Position numbers and translations under genes: made by a program | Assembly (NCBI RefSeq): GCF_051020985.1 | Contig: NC_134999.1 | Coordinates: 34,629,160 to 34,693,159 of the forward strand | Direction of reading: 5' to 3' | DNA length: 64,000 nucleotides | DNA from: Nomia melanderi | Taxonomy: Eukaryota; Arthropoda; Insecta; Hymenoptera; Halictidae | In this document: positions 1-11,969 of the stretch, piece by piece | Layout: every line of letters starts with the position of its first letter | How positions within the stretch are numbered: position 1 is the first letter of the stretch | The notes under the pieces: model-generated | Databases searched by the model: none | The model's input: the letters and a program-made list of their open reading frames with translations, nothing else | What the model was told of the DNA's origin: nothing

Positions 1-1326
1 CGGGCATCGCGGTGAAGGTCTCCCTTTGCAGAAAGGCCACTCTGTTGTGATCAAGGTGAAGTCTTTCTAACGTCGGATGACCTCTCAGCGCTCCGAATGG
101 TATCTCTTCGATTTGATTGTGACTGACGTCGAGGAGCTTCAGTCTGGGCAGCGCTTCCATGATCGACCTCAGCTCCGTCACGTGGCTGAGGTCGTTGTCG
201 ATCAGCCAGAACTCTTCCAAGCTGTTTCCAGGCCGGCGTGGGAAGAATTCAGGATGTATACGATGTATTAGATTGTGATTAAGATCCACGGTTTTCAAGG
301 CAGGCATTCTTTGAAACGCTCCGGCGAACACCTCAGTAATGTGATTCCTCGATAAGTAGAGGCGAGAGAGGACCGGCAGGTCCGTGAAGGCTCCGTCTTC
401 GAGACGATTTATCCGGTTACGATCGAGCCGTATCACCGACAAAGACGGCAGGTCAACGCTGGCACGACCGATCATCCCGGCGTCGACTATCGAATTCCCA
501 ATCAGCGAAAGTTCCTTCAGCTCCGGCAGATCGATCAGTGTTCGAGGATGCACCCAATGGATCCCGCAATCGGTGATGTTCACCAGTTCTAGTCGCGGCA
601 GGTCTCGAAACAGGCCAGCCTCTAAACGTATCAGACGCGAGCTACCGAACACGTGAAGCTGCTCCAAGCCGGGCAAGTCTCGAAAGTTTCTGGGAGCAAG
701 CTCCAGCAAAGCCGGGGAGTTAATCTGAAGATATCTGAGCTTCGGCAGGCCGGAAAACTTCGGAAGCTTCTTCATCACTCGGCTCTGCAAGGTGACTGCC
801 TCTAAACCTTGAAGATTCTCGAGACTATCTATCGGCAAGGATCTTAAATCAGGTTCCACGACAAAGAGCTCCAACAAGGAGTCATGGAGACCCTCCAACC
901 AGCCCGAGGACACTCTCTCGAGACGATTGTTCCGCAGCATCAAACGGAGGACGCGCAAAGTGGCGAAAACCTTGCCAGGCAGGCTGGGCAGATTATTGTT
1001 TTCTAGGATCAACTCATCTACTGGTCGGTCTAGGTAATGGCTCACTGCTTTTAGACCCTCTAGGACCTTCGGTAACTCGCTGTGACTGCACCTATTGGTA
1101 GAAGATGAATGATTAAGGGTCGGGAGAAGGTTTTCGCGATCCGATCGTCACGCGACACTTGCCAGATTTGGATCTCCATGTCGCGAGTAGAGCATCTGCA
1201 AGGTAGGATCCTCTCCTGAGTAGGACATCCGTACTCGGCGCTCAGCTGGCCACCGACACTGGCGCAATACAGTGCCAGAAACCAGCCGGCTACAAAGAGG
1301 CCTCCACCTTCCGGTGGTTTAACCAT
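1..1326 (-). CDS. atk: Artichoke-like extracellular leucine-rich-repeat protein, 5' part (partial)
   Basis: Secreted or cell-surface LRR protein; artichoke is needed in fly ciliated sensory organs, which is knowledge of the family and not shown here. Exon 1 is 1326-1163 and exon 2 runs from 1091 past the window edge. The start MVKPPEGG is followed by a hydrophobic signal segment (FVAGWFLALYCASVGG). An LRRNT-type cysteine cluster comes next: C34, C43, C45 in exon 1 and C56 across the intron, reading EIQIW then CSHSELP. About fifteen LRRs follow, with LxxLxLxxN-type spacing such as LRLMLRNNRLERV, LSVIRLDRNRINRL and LKLLDVSHNQIEEI. The frame is open throughout exon 2. The 71 bp intron uses a GC donor (GCAAGT), the only choice that joins the two halves of the LRRNT in frame. 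The assignment to artichoke rather than another long LRR protein (chaoptin or slit class) rests on N-terminal resemblance and is moderate. Confidence 0.75.
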
Positions 1327-4104
1327 CGCGCATTTGTGCCTTGGTCTACGACCTTAGATTCCAGTCCCGCATTTTCTGGAAGAAAACACGTTTCCGCGTG
1401 GCGCCGGCCGTTCTGCGACTCGAAAAAAGAAAGTTCTCTCGAAAGCTGATCCCATCTACCGAAGAATATTCATGAGTTCGGCGGCGACGAAACGGCTTTT
1501 TCCCTTCCACTGTTGGAAAGGGAAACGGGTCCTAAGTATCACGAAAGTAGGCGCGTACTTCGGGCGTTAAAGTGTCCATGGATGTCACGGTGGTTTCCGT
1601 GCGTAAATCGGGGAACGCACGTGTGTAGACTAGTTGCTTACACGTCACGGTACTAGACGACAAAATTAATGCCTCGTACCGCAAGCAAAGCTAAACACCG
1701 CTAGGACAATCCTTCCCCGTAACGATCGCTGTCGCCTGGAACCCGCCGCGACACGGATCAGGCTAACAAAAGATTTCGAACGTTGGAAACTCGAATTTTG
1801 TAACTGAATCGAAGAGGGAGGGGGGAGGACTCGATTAAACGGATTAACGCGGAAGAGAAAAATCCCTTTGCTCTATCGGATAGAACGAAGACAAAGGTAT
1901 TCTCCGCGGCTGCTGTCACGGGTGACCACGTGTGTTTCATAACGCGTCTTCCGTAAGTACGAACAATTGGACGGCCTGGAAAGTCAGCCGAACATGAAGA
2001 ATGCCGATAGCAAGTGACCATTAGTAAAAAAGGAAACGAAGATTTCAAGTATCGCGCGTCTACAATCGAAATGCTACCGTAAATTTAAAGGAGCGCGTCA
2101 GGTGGCGAGAATACAGGTCGCTGCACTCACGTGACTGCATTTGCATCGCGCTGAACTGATCCGTCTGATTGTTACAAAATCGTTTCTCATCGTTCGACCA
2201 ACTGTAAGGGTAACCCCAATTGCGTTACAATCGTAATCAATCGCGTTTCCCGGATCGTCGCGTGATTCGAGCCGATTCAGTGATGCGATTCATCATCGCA
2301 TTCACGACGCGAACAAATGATACAGGTGCAGCGGCAATCTCCATTGTCATCGTCGTCGCGAGCGGCCACGATCGAACCGCAACGATCGCGTATGATCCCA
2401 GTGAAAGTGACATATACTTCCTCAGTTTTCCTCCGTGACTATCGTTCGTACAGAACCCCACCAGGCGTCACGGAATTATGCAACTTCGATATGAAGTCGA
2501 ATACCTTTCAAAGGAACACGAACGGGATCGATCGAACGCGAAATATTCTTTATTTTATCTCGAAAACTATGAAACTCGCGAGATCGCCACCCTCTTTACG
2601 CTTAAAGTCACCCCTACCTTCGAGCTCGCGGTACTTGTCGACGGTTCCGAGTTACTCCTCGATGAAATAATGCGACGCGTTGATTTCGGCTGAATCGAAG
2701 GTACCGCGATCGTTGGAGATGCGACACTTCCTCGAGCTAAGGGATCGTGAAACACTGTTTGTTCACAAACCAGGGAGCAACACGTTTCGTACACGTTACG
2801 GAAAAGCAAGAGCCTCGGTGCTCTCGTTACGGACAGGCACGGACTAACTACACGAAGAACTTTTGTGCAAAGCGTGCTGATGCACAAAGTCGAGGGGAGA
2901 AGATGACTGTGGCGTGGGCGATGGCGAGCGGGACGAAAAGAGAATTGCGAAGTGCTGTGTCCAGCTACCGTGAAGGCACGCTTCCAGGAAATTCTTCCCT
3001 TTCCACCGAATCTTCGCGTCCGAATAATTCGGCGATGGTGACAATTTTCGAATTTGTCGTTCCGCCATGCCCGAACCTTTGTGTTTCGTGGTTGTCAAAA
3101 TAATTACAGTCGGTGGCCGTAAAATTCGCAAAGCATTCGTGCGAGCAGCACGTTGAGGCCTGTGCTACATTTTTATACCGGAGTCCTGTTTCCTCGAATT
3201 TCATTTTGTAATACTGAGATTTGTCTTGTAAAATTATTTACAGTTTCTTTGGCTGGAGACAACGACGATTCCCATGATTTTCTTAGGAACGTGCAGTTAA
3301 ATGGGTTCCAGTCCAGATGACACGAGTTCCGTCTTTCTTTATCCGCTTTTTGCGAGATGTGGAAAATGTACGGTAGCCGGCAACGGTACTTGCAATGCAA
3401 ACTGTTAAATCTTAACAAGTTTCATTAAATTAGGAATCCTTTGGGTTGTGGACATCCAGACGAACGTTGCTTTGTTGCACTCTGGGTGAATTTTTGTAAA
3501 ATTTCGAGGCCCCTTTCAACATTCGTTCTACACTGAAGTTGTTTCGCATGGTAGAATGAAAACAAAGTATTCGACGATAACCGGTTCTAAACCTTCGAGA
3601 CTGTCTGGATGCTTGAGCCGAATTTTTGAAAGTCACAAAAATGTAACTACATTATTTCAATTTCTGAGATTCATTATAAAAGCAGCATCGTAATCGTATT
3701 GAATAAATAAGATTTCAATTACAGCAAATATTCTTTCATTTTTTACGTATTTCGCGAATATAATATACATATTCACTACGCCTATTACTGTATTTAACGC
3801 GAGGAATCTAATCAGTCAAGAATTACAATAATTATTCAATAAATTATTCCGTCTGCATGTAAGTCTACAGAATGTTTTCTTTAGATACATTCATCATTGC
3901 GCTGAAGGTCCAGCACCTAGTGTCTCACAGACACACGGGAATGAAGGAAATCTGTGTTCTAACTGGTTTTCAGAATGAACTAAGCTATAATATCGTACAA
4001 TCAAGTGTGCCTACGCCAGTTGTTTATCGACACCTCGACTAGAAAAGACACGTTGATCTCTTAGCGATATCGTGACAAACAATTACCAGCATCTTTCCGT
4101 TGCA
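1327..4104. other. Intergenic region between the divergent LRR and TDH genes
   Basis: Upstream of both the minus-strand LRR gene and the plus-strand TDH gene, so it should contain two promoters and 5' UTRs. Short open frames occur on both strands around 1758-3636, but none has a recognisable domain, biased codon pattern or convincing splice partners. I see no RNA gene or mobile element here. The last 400 bases before TDH are AT-rich. Confidence 0.5.
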
Positions 4105-6112
4105 ATGTGGTGCCGGAAGTTCTTAGATACCCCCCGACGTTTGTCGACGAGCATTTTAAGAGATTTCCACGTTAGTAGTACTTTTTCTTCCCAAAATCTT
4201 AAAGAAAATAAAGATAATACCTTGGACACAGTGAAGAAACCGCCGAGGATATTGATTACTGGTATGTAAAAAAACAATTGCAATCTCTATTACAAAGTCA
4301 GCTGTAGTCTTTTAATAATTGAACATGAATAGTAAGAATTCTCTTGCCGTTTCCACTTTTTTTATCGCGCAAAGATATGACTCAACGATGGCGGTACACT
4401 GTTTAAAATGATTCATTTTACTTGCAAATTATCATTGATGATAACTAGTGCTTTTTGCATTGATTTCTACGCATACATTCTCACCAGGTGGTCTCGGGCA
4501 GTTAGGCACCGAGTGCGCGAAACTGCTCCGAAAAAATTATGGCAACGAGAACGTGATACTCTCCGACATAATCAAACCGACCGAGGAAAGTCTGTCATCC
4601 GGTCCCTTCATCTTCGCCGACATTCTCGACTTCAAGGGCCTCCAGAAGATCGTGGTGGACTACAGGATCGATTGGTTGATACACTTCAGCGCTCTCCTCA
4701 GCGCTATCGGCGAGCAAAACGTCCCTCTCGCAGTGAGAGTTAACATAGAAGGTAAAAATGACAATTTCGCGAACGTTCTGGGACATTTCTAGAAGCATTC
4801 GCATTACCTTCGAAGACCGCGCTCGAGTGAAATGGAACGCAGTGGCGAGCGAATTCGTCGTTACGATAATAATTATATTGTTACCGCGGCACGAATAGGA
4901 AAGTGCCTCGGGGAAAGTGGATTTTTCCTTTGGCCCTCGTTAGTGAAATTCTTCGTGTAATACAAAGTGGTTTCATCGTCGTTGAGAAGGTAATTTTTCG
5001 TTAGGTATGCACAATGTGATCGAGCTGGCGAAACAGTACAAGCTGAGGATATTCATTCCGTCGACCATCGGTGCGTTCGGTCCCGATTCACCGAGGAATC
5101 CCACCCCGAATGTCACTGTCCAAAGGCCCAGGACAATTTATGGTGTCAGTAAAGTACACGCCGAGCTATTGGGCGAGTACTATCACCATAGATTCGGTCT
5201 TGACTTCCGGTGTCTTCGATTTCCGGGGGTCATCAGCAGCGACCCACCCGGTGGTGGAACCACAGGTACTCGTCATCTATTCTTTTTTTTACTGTGTAAT
5301 GAAGAATGTATTTTCCTCTATTCTTGTTGTCGTTAACGGTTCGAATTTTATTGTAAAGCCAACTCCTTGGGGCACGAAGTAGAGCACGTTCCCGGGCATG
5401 ATTAGGGTAACTGCATAATAGTGCAATCCATCGCTCCTCAAGGACAATAGTATTAGTAAATTGTTGAGTGTCTCTTGATCATGAGCCGTGAGATCGTTCC
5501 TTGCGTTTCCGTTATCTCCTGATGCGTAAATCCAAGAGTAACTGCATGGAATTATGAATGAGATTGTACAGAGTAGAACATTTCCAGGAGAAACTCATTA
5601 ATAAACACGAGACTTTCAGATTACGCCGTAGCGGTGTTCCACGAGGGATTAACTGCCAAAAGATACGAGTGTTATTTGGAGCCTTACACTAGGCTGCCGA
5701 TGATGTACATAGAGGATTGTCTGTCAGCGTTGTTTCAATTCTTGAACACTCCGAACGAAAAATTGCAGAGACGAGTTTATAATGTCACCGCGATGAGCTT
5801 CACGCCGGAAGAACTGTTCAGCGAGCTTAAGAAACACGTTCCCGATTTAAAGATTACGTATAAACCGGATGGACGACAATGCATCGGTCAGTGATTGATA
5901 GTTTTATAATAATATATTTATCTGAAGCTGTTTTTGTCGCTTGAATTTTAGCTGAAAATTGGCCGCAAGTGTTCGACGATAGCGAAGCGCGACGGGATTG
6001 GGGGTGGCGGCACAAGTACAATTTAGAGAGACTAGTGGAGTCAATGATACGCGACGTGAAGGCGAACTTTTTATCGAAAAAGGCATTGAAAGAGGTCAAT
6101 AGCTACGTATAA
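4105..6112 (+). CDS. Tdh: L-threonine 3-dehydrogenase, mitochondrial
   Basis: NAD-dependent oxidation of L-threonine to 2-amino-3-ketobutyrate in the mitochondrial matrix, the short-chain (extended SDR, epimerase-like) form. Five exons: 4105-4261, 4488-4751, 5005-5265, 5620-5886, 5952-6112; all junctions are GT-AG and in phase, giving about 369 residues, close to the mouse enzyme. The first in-frame ATG is 4105 (MWCRKFLDTPRR); the frame extends upstream only to a GTG. The Arg/Ser-rich start suits a mitochondrial presequence. The Rossmann motif ITGGLGQLG spans the first intron; the catalytic STIGAFG serine region and the YGVSK Tyr-Lys pair are in exon 3. Exon 5 ends KALKEVNSYV. An AATAAA lies at 6178-6183. 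Human TDH is a pseudogene, so an intact copy is expected only outside primates. Confidence 0.93.
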
Positions 6113-6167
6113 TGCGACAACGTTTAGGAAATGACGCTCTTGGAGTAGACAAGTTATAAAAATATTA

Positions 6168-6183
6168 TTTATTTTACAATAAA
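6168..6183. terminator. Face-to-face poly(A) signals of TDH (+) and PRIM2 (-)
   Basis: AATAAA on the plus strand at 6178-6183 lies 66 bases after the TDH stop. AATAAA on the minus strand (TTTATT at 6168-6173) lies 51 bases after the PRIM2 stop. Cleavage 10-30 bases beyond each signal would make the two 3' UTRs overlap antisense by a few tens of bases. Confidence 0.6.
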
Positions 6184-6223
6184 TTCGTGATTACAAAAAT
6201 TGCTAGGGTATCCTTATTTTCAT

Positions 6224-8291
6224 TTACATGTCTTCACACATTAACTGGGCAGTAATTTCATCAATTTCAAGAGTATCTAGTCTTTTCGGAGTAGCTCTCG
6301 TTGCCCTGGACGGTGTCATGCTGGTCCTTTCCACTTTCCTTAGCGGTGTACCACTACCACTTTTGTCTGCGATTCTTGAAGGCGTACCGATCGATCTATC
6401 GATATTCCTCGACGGGGTAGCGATGTTTCGGTCTCGTCTCGTGGGAGTGTTACTCACTAATCTCTCGCTGAATCTTCCACTTTGTGAGAATTTTTCTTGG
6501 CTATCGTGTTCTACAAGACAAGGAGAGGTAATTTTATTTATTTATTTAACCGCTACAGTTCGAGTCGATAAGCGACATTTTAGATTTTCACCTGTAGATT
6601 CATCTTTGGCCAATATGGCTCTACTCTCTACAAAGTATCCATTAGGATGAATAATAGGCTTGTCCGGTAAGCGAGTATGTAAAACTTCGAAGTATTTGGT
6701 GCAAGCAATAAGATAATGGCCATGTTTCGATAGATCTGCTATTTCATTAATATTTGTTGCGGGTATACCGTAACTACACAATTTTTGTCTTAACGATTCA
6801 GTATCCATGTGCCTGTACGGGCAACCATGATAGTCCCCAGGGCCTACTGACGATGTTATAATTTTTGTACATCCCAGAGGAGTGTAATTCGTTTGTTTAC
6901 CCTCTTTACCAAACATGTGTCGTACCGTATATGAGTATTGTTTTTCAAATTTGTCTGGATCTATTTTTTTTGTGAACTCCGTTCTCCAAAAACGCAGTGT
7001 ATCTTCCATTGTTACCCCTATACCTTTTATGAATAAACCGTACTGAATACGCCCACTATTTCTAAGATGATGATGAGTCCTAAGTGCTTCATGTAATGTT
7101 CTCATACACAAAGGATAGGATGTTTTCGATAACTAAAAATTATCTTGCATTACACAAAAGCAAAACTTTGTGGAATAAATGAATTACCTCGTCCAGTTTA
7201 TCTACGGGTGTATTATTGGTTGTCCAAACAACACGAGTCATACCAGAAAAAGAACCAGGCAGAGATTTGAGGAAAGACATTAATCTTTCATCATCGGATA
7301 TATTTACAAGATAATTCTTTGCATACTGTGTAATACAATGCATTTAATAGATTTTGAAGGACTTACTTTTAATTATATAATGTATGTAACAGAACACTTA
7401 CCTCCATACCATCAATCAAGGATTTTCTAAAATAAGAAACAAATAAAGAGACTAAATCTATTTGGGGAATGTATGCTATTCCATTTGCTACATATACTCT
7501 ACGTGATCTAATTAGGTCAATGACCTTTTGAAAAGGTACTTTATAAAATTCAGATGTGTCAATATTTGAAACTTTTGATGTAGATGAATGAAGCTCTTCC
7601 CTAAGTTCATCTTTTTCTTCTCGAGTAATCTGTGTAATAAAATGTATGCCAGTTATATCATTAACCATTCAATGGGTCAACTTTATTCCATTAATTTATC
7701 TCTTACTTGTTGGCATTCAATGTTATGAATGCTAAGCAATTTCAATACTCCTGTTGGATCTAATGAACTAAATCTCAATTTAAACAATTCTACCTCCTGA
7801 TTAATAAACCACATCTGACGATCTGGTTCTTGACAATATGACAATCTCATTATATAATGGGAAAAATGATCTTTTTTTCTACATTGTAAATCTGTTTCTG
7901 TTGGCGACTTGCACCCTTTTCCATATAAAAGATGTACAAAATATTTAAGCCCATCTTTCCCTAAAGCTGTACTGAGATTTTGTTTACGTTCCTCTGGTAT
8001 CTTTAAATCTGTTCTTACTGCAGTATTTTCTACATGTTGTAATACTACAAAGAATCACATCTTTCTTCAGTAAACTTATTCTAATCACATTCATTAATTA
8101 ACTTCAATTGTTAATTCCCTATTAAGTGGACACTTACATTTTAATCTTTCCATACCCAACTGTTGAAACTCCACAAATGGAATTTCACCACTTGGAGGAA
8201 AGTCATACATTTGTAGATCATGGTTATAAATCTCTTGGAGATCATTTGCCTCAGCATTGACTGTATATCGTCTTCGTTTAGTGTACTCCAT
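6224..8291 (-). CDS. Prim2: DNA primase large subunit (p58)
   Basis: Regulatory, iron-sulfur subunit of the DNA polymerase alpha-primase complex; it helps start and hand over RNA primers. Six exons: 8291-8138, 8044-7707, 7629-7402, 7325-7188, 7132-6592, 6510-6224; phases agree and give about 561 residues. The start MEYTKRRRYTVNAE and the p58 N-terminal domain precede a C-terminal domain with the four cluster cysteines at residues about 295 (YPLCMRT), 374 (LGCTK), 390 (HGCPYRH) and 430 (LIACTKY). Their spacing of 79, 16 and 40 nearly equals that of human p58. Odd feature: after the iron-sulfur domain there is a tail of about 95 residues with six TP-x-(R/K/N/I) type sites. The final exon is joined through the strong donor ACAG-GTGAAA at 6592. 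Two E2F sites lie about 270 bp upstream of the start codon. Confidence 0.93.
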
Positions 8292-8556
8292 TTTCTAAAG
8301 GAAATTGAATATACAGTGTAATACTTCACCTTCGGATATGTTGAACACAGTATATGCAGTTTCATTTTATTACATTATTTTTTAAAAACTATTAATAATA
8401 GAAATTTATATTATATAATTATGGCATGCGAAAAAAACATATACACTTACCAAACGATATTTTATTTCCGGTAAATAATCATTCTTAATACTTATTCTAC
8501 GTTAAAATACTAAAGATCACACACCAGAGTTAAGCAGCCATAATAACTTCACTGTG

Positions 8557-8577
8557 TTTGGCGCGCTTTTTTCCCGC
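8557..8577 (-). promoter_or_regulatory. Paired E2F binding sites upstream of the primase gene
   Basis: TTTGGCGC at 8557-8564 and TTTCCCGC at 8570-8577 both match the E2F/DP consensus TTTSSCGC exactly and are separated by five bases. They sit between the end of NUDT19 (8749) and the PRIM2 start (8291), inside otherwise AT-rich DNA. G1/S control of replication genes by E2F is well established in animals; that these sites drive this primase gene is inferred. Confidence 0.75.
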
Positions 8578-8748
8578 GCTTATTTAAAAACATACGAGAA
8601 AAGCATACGCCATTATTAGAGGTAAATGAGTATAAAATAGAACATCGTATGGACGTTTATTATATATTATTGTCGATTTATTGTCAGATTTATACAATAA
8701 AATTAATACACGCTGGCATGAAAAAATATGCTCTATTTTTTTCTGTAT

Positions 8749-10283
8749 CTATTTTATATGAACATCTAAATTCTTTGGTGACAAACTGTCATCCTCAGTA
8801 TCGAAATTCTGAACGATAAAATTTGTTACTTCAACAGTGATAAATTCGATTCTATTTAGTATAGGTGATATGTTTTTAAAGTCATCAATAGTGATATCAG
8901 TTCTGTCGATTACTTGTTTCTCGTATAAGCTCACAAGTTTTGGATACATCGAATCCCCTGGCAGAACATGCACATTCCCATTTTGGAGCTTCACCCTTAT
9001 CTAATTATATACATTTAATTAAATCACTCTACAGTTTCTAGTAGAAATGTAATAATTCTCTTACTTACTGGAAAAGTTAACCGCACGCCTTTTTTAGTAC
9101 GATCAACCGCAAAATCTAGCAAATCATCTATACTTTCAAACTTTGCTATTCTCGTGATTTCGTACGCTTGTGGTGGCGGTACTGTATTAACGGAAGTAGA
9201 CGATAGATGATTGCTAGGTGTATCCCACTATATTGGACAAAAAAATGAATCATATATTTCCTAGGTAAATCATATTATTAACACATTAAGTAATCTCTCA
9301 CTTTAACGTCTTCTATTTCCGTTGACTCGCACACGGTCGGAGGTACGCTCTGCATACAAGCCATATAAAACACCGTATCATATCGTCTATTGAGGAAAAA
9401 ACTGGGTGTCAGCCAATTGCTCCATTCATAAAGAGCCCACAGATCAGGATAGCATTCAAATTTCTCACACATGGAATAAAATTTCGTGGCATCGAGATGT
9501 ACCTTCTCTTGCCACTCGTGTAATTCATTTTCTGGCACTAGATATCAATAATATTATAGTTAAATGACAGGTAAATTTTCATACTAAATATTCGAATTAT
9601 TACGATAACCGTGGTACTTTCAAGATGCTGCGCCCAATCAGAACGCTTGCTGCCATTTTGTATCCTGTTGCAGAGCAGTATACCGCATTCTTCGAAAGTC
9701 TCTCGAATTGCGTTAATTCTTAGGGAAATTTCTCTAGGCAATTCGTTCGATCGTCGTTTAAAGATCTGCGGTCGCGTTGCGGCATTGGGTATCAAAGAGG
9801 CAAAGCTGTTGTTGTCGAATCCGAACGAGGAGAATAAATTTTGCCATTTAAGGTCCGTGTCCGATGGATGGATTACACCTCCGGGGAATACGTAGGCGCT
9901 CGGCATAAAGTTTGAGTTCCGGTGACGTTTTAGGGACAGCAGATCGTAATTATACTGAAAGTATACGTAACTTCCCACGTTCTTGAGTTAATCCCGAACA
10001 ATTGAATTTTTCCGCGTTCTTTTAATGTCAGCACGACAGGTGACGTCATGGTCTTTTAATTGTGATATATCGAGTTTACTTATTATATATATTTTAATCG
10101 AATTGCTTCATCATATGTATGCGTATAATAGTTTCAAATAACTATGATATATTTGTTTGTAAATAACTAAAAGAAAAGTGATTAAATTGCATTACTTACG
10201 TTTGTAGGTGACGATTGACGTATATATTGTTGTGCGCGACGCGCTGCTAAGATTAAACTAGCAGATTCTTTAAAGGCTTTCAT
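8749..10283 (-). CDS. Nudt19: NUDT19-type Nudix hydrolase (acyl-CoA diphosphatase family)
   Basis: Family members cleave CoA and acyl-CoA to phosphopantetheine products, in peroxisomes in mammals. Five exons: 10283-10200, 9954-9618, 9537-9302, 9227-9069, 9000-8749; phases agree, giving 355 residues (human 375). The N-terminus MKAFKESASLILAAR matches the family's (A)SIVLAA strand, followed by NSNFMPSAYVFPGG. As usual for NUDT19, a long insertion separates the GG element from the helix RETFEECGILL, which carries the REXXEEXG residues. Further landmarks are WALYEWSNWLTP and RYDTVFYMACM. The protein ends LDVHIK, with no SKL/AHL-like PTS1 tripeptide, so peroxisomal import by that route is doubtful; the first exon could instead act as a targeting sequence. 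The donor at 9618 (GTACCA) is weak but gives the only in-phase join. Confidence 0.88.
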
Positions 10284-10894
10284 TCTTTTCGTTTTAAAGG
10301 TACAATTGTATGTAAAGATGTAAAATTTACTATCACATTTAGCAAAATATGAGATGTTAAGGTTACCGTTCTATGGACGGATGTGAGGACCTACTGGATT
10401 GGACGAATTACGATACGATTTTAATGATCTTAGATGATAACGAATGATTGTATGTGTCATTCAGTTTTTTTAAACGAATCTAATCAACAGGTTTAAGAAT
10501 CTTGTTTACAAAATTTGACCTGTAAGGCTTTATAAGTAGTTGTTTAGTTTTTTCTAGAATTAGACTTTTTTATTAGATAATAAAAAAGTAACAACGTGGC
10601 GATACTCGTTCGTTCTCACACATATATATTACTTTATTATTCATATTTATTCTGTTGCTGGCTGTTGCAAGGAGGTTACATGTAAATTTCTCTATGAAAT
10701 TAATTTATGAGAATATCCACAGCATTACTTTTATTATTATATTAAATAAATATAAGCTATTAATTCACTTTACATAATTTTAGTTAACGAATGTCTCATT
10801 GTAAAATATTCAGTAAAGTTTATGTACACGAGTATTACAAATATTTCTTTGAGAATAATATTGTTACATATTGTGCAATATTGACACTACTAAG
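10284..10894. other. AT-rich spacer between SDHAF3 and NUDT19
   Basis: AT-rich DNA that should hold the SDHAF3 3' UTR and the NUDT19 promoter. No coding signal or repeat seen. Confidence 0.5.
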
Positions 10895-11411
10895 TTATTT
10901 ATTCTCTGTATTTTCATTTGTTTTACCAGTTGCTGCAACCATCAGCTCATACAATTGATATACCTGTTCCTCTCTAAATTTTTCATAATCCTGTTCATTC
11001 AGATCTTTACCCAATGGTTTAGCTGTATGTGGCCCTTTAAGTCCAAGCTGTTCAGCAACCATTAATGCATACTCCTATAATAAAAAATATTATTTCTATT
11101 AAATTACTTAAAGACAGTAATTCTCGAGACAAAAGTTTACATGATTTCCATTGAGTGACGAACTAAACTGAAGAAAACCTAACCTAACTTTTCGTTGAAG
11201 AATCTGTTCGATTAAAATAATTAATATTACTTACTGTCCATTCATTCATAAAAATAGCAGCTTCGGTTTCATTGCATTTCTTATGTCTCTTAAATTCATC
11301 TCGTACATAAGGCGTACCCAAAGTCTGAATTTCTGTTGGCAAACCACGGTGTAACCTCAAAATTGTCTTGTACAACATTTTAACGCGCTGCACATGTGAT
11401 AAATTTGTCAT
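10895..11411 (-). CDS. Sdhaf3: Succinate dehydrogenase assembly factor 3 (LYR protein)
   Basis: Small mitochondrial-matrix LYR-family chaperone that protects the iron-sulfur subunit of succinate dehydrogenase during assembly. Two exons, 11411-11235 and 11074-10895, joined at phase 0, encode 118 residues, the usual family length. The LYR-type motif reads MLYKTILRLHRGLP, followed by YVRDEFKRHKKC and the C-terminal helix FREEQVYQLYELMVAAT. The motif is LYK rather than LYR, a conservative change. The stop codon lies inside AATAAATAA, so a poly(A) hexamer overlaps the end of the reading frame. The orientation is the same as its neighbours NUDT19 and CDO1. Confidence 0.93.
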
Positions 11412-11969
11412 AATTCGTTTATTTATGATGTTTTATATATACATATTATTACACTCTGTATGTACACTTAACAGTTTTGAAGAAAATAATTTATTATCAA
11501 ATTGGCCGTAGCAGACGAAAATTCAATAAAATCTCGCGCCAAATGGCACATACTGCGTACAAACTTACTATAAAGATATGCAATTTTAACGGAAATTTAA
11601 ATTGAATTCATACTTGTTAACAGAATATACAATGGAAAACATTAATTTCAGTTGAAAACAATATACACTGAGGTATGTAATCTAATGTCGTCTATGGAAT
11701 TTAATATTGTTTAATCAACATTAATCAATATCAGTGATTAACTAAAATAGGACGATAATGCGTTAATTAACTGCAGTCGATCCATCTCCACTAAACAATG
11801 CTTTTTATTTTGTAGTCACAGTATAGATAACAAGGCGCCTTAAATTCCCCGCAACGTCGTCTTTCAGCATAAACATGCATGTCCTTATAAATATATTTAA
11901 GTACTAAACACTTTACACAATTACACACTAAAATCGTCTGAAAATTTTGCATTCGTCTCGCTTAACACA
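11412..11969. other. Spacer between cysteine dioxygenase and SDHAF3
   Basis: AT-rich. Contains a minus-strand AATAAA (about 11802-11807) suited to the upstream CDO1 transcript, and the SDHAF3 promoter. One possible CDO1 terminal exon (acceptor near 11940) is open but shows no family similarity, so it is not called. Confidence 0.45.
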
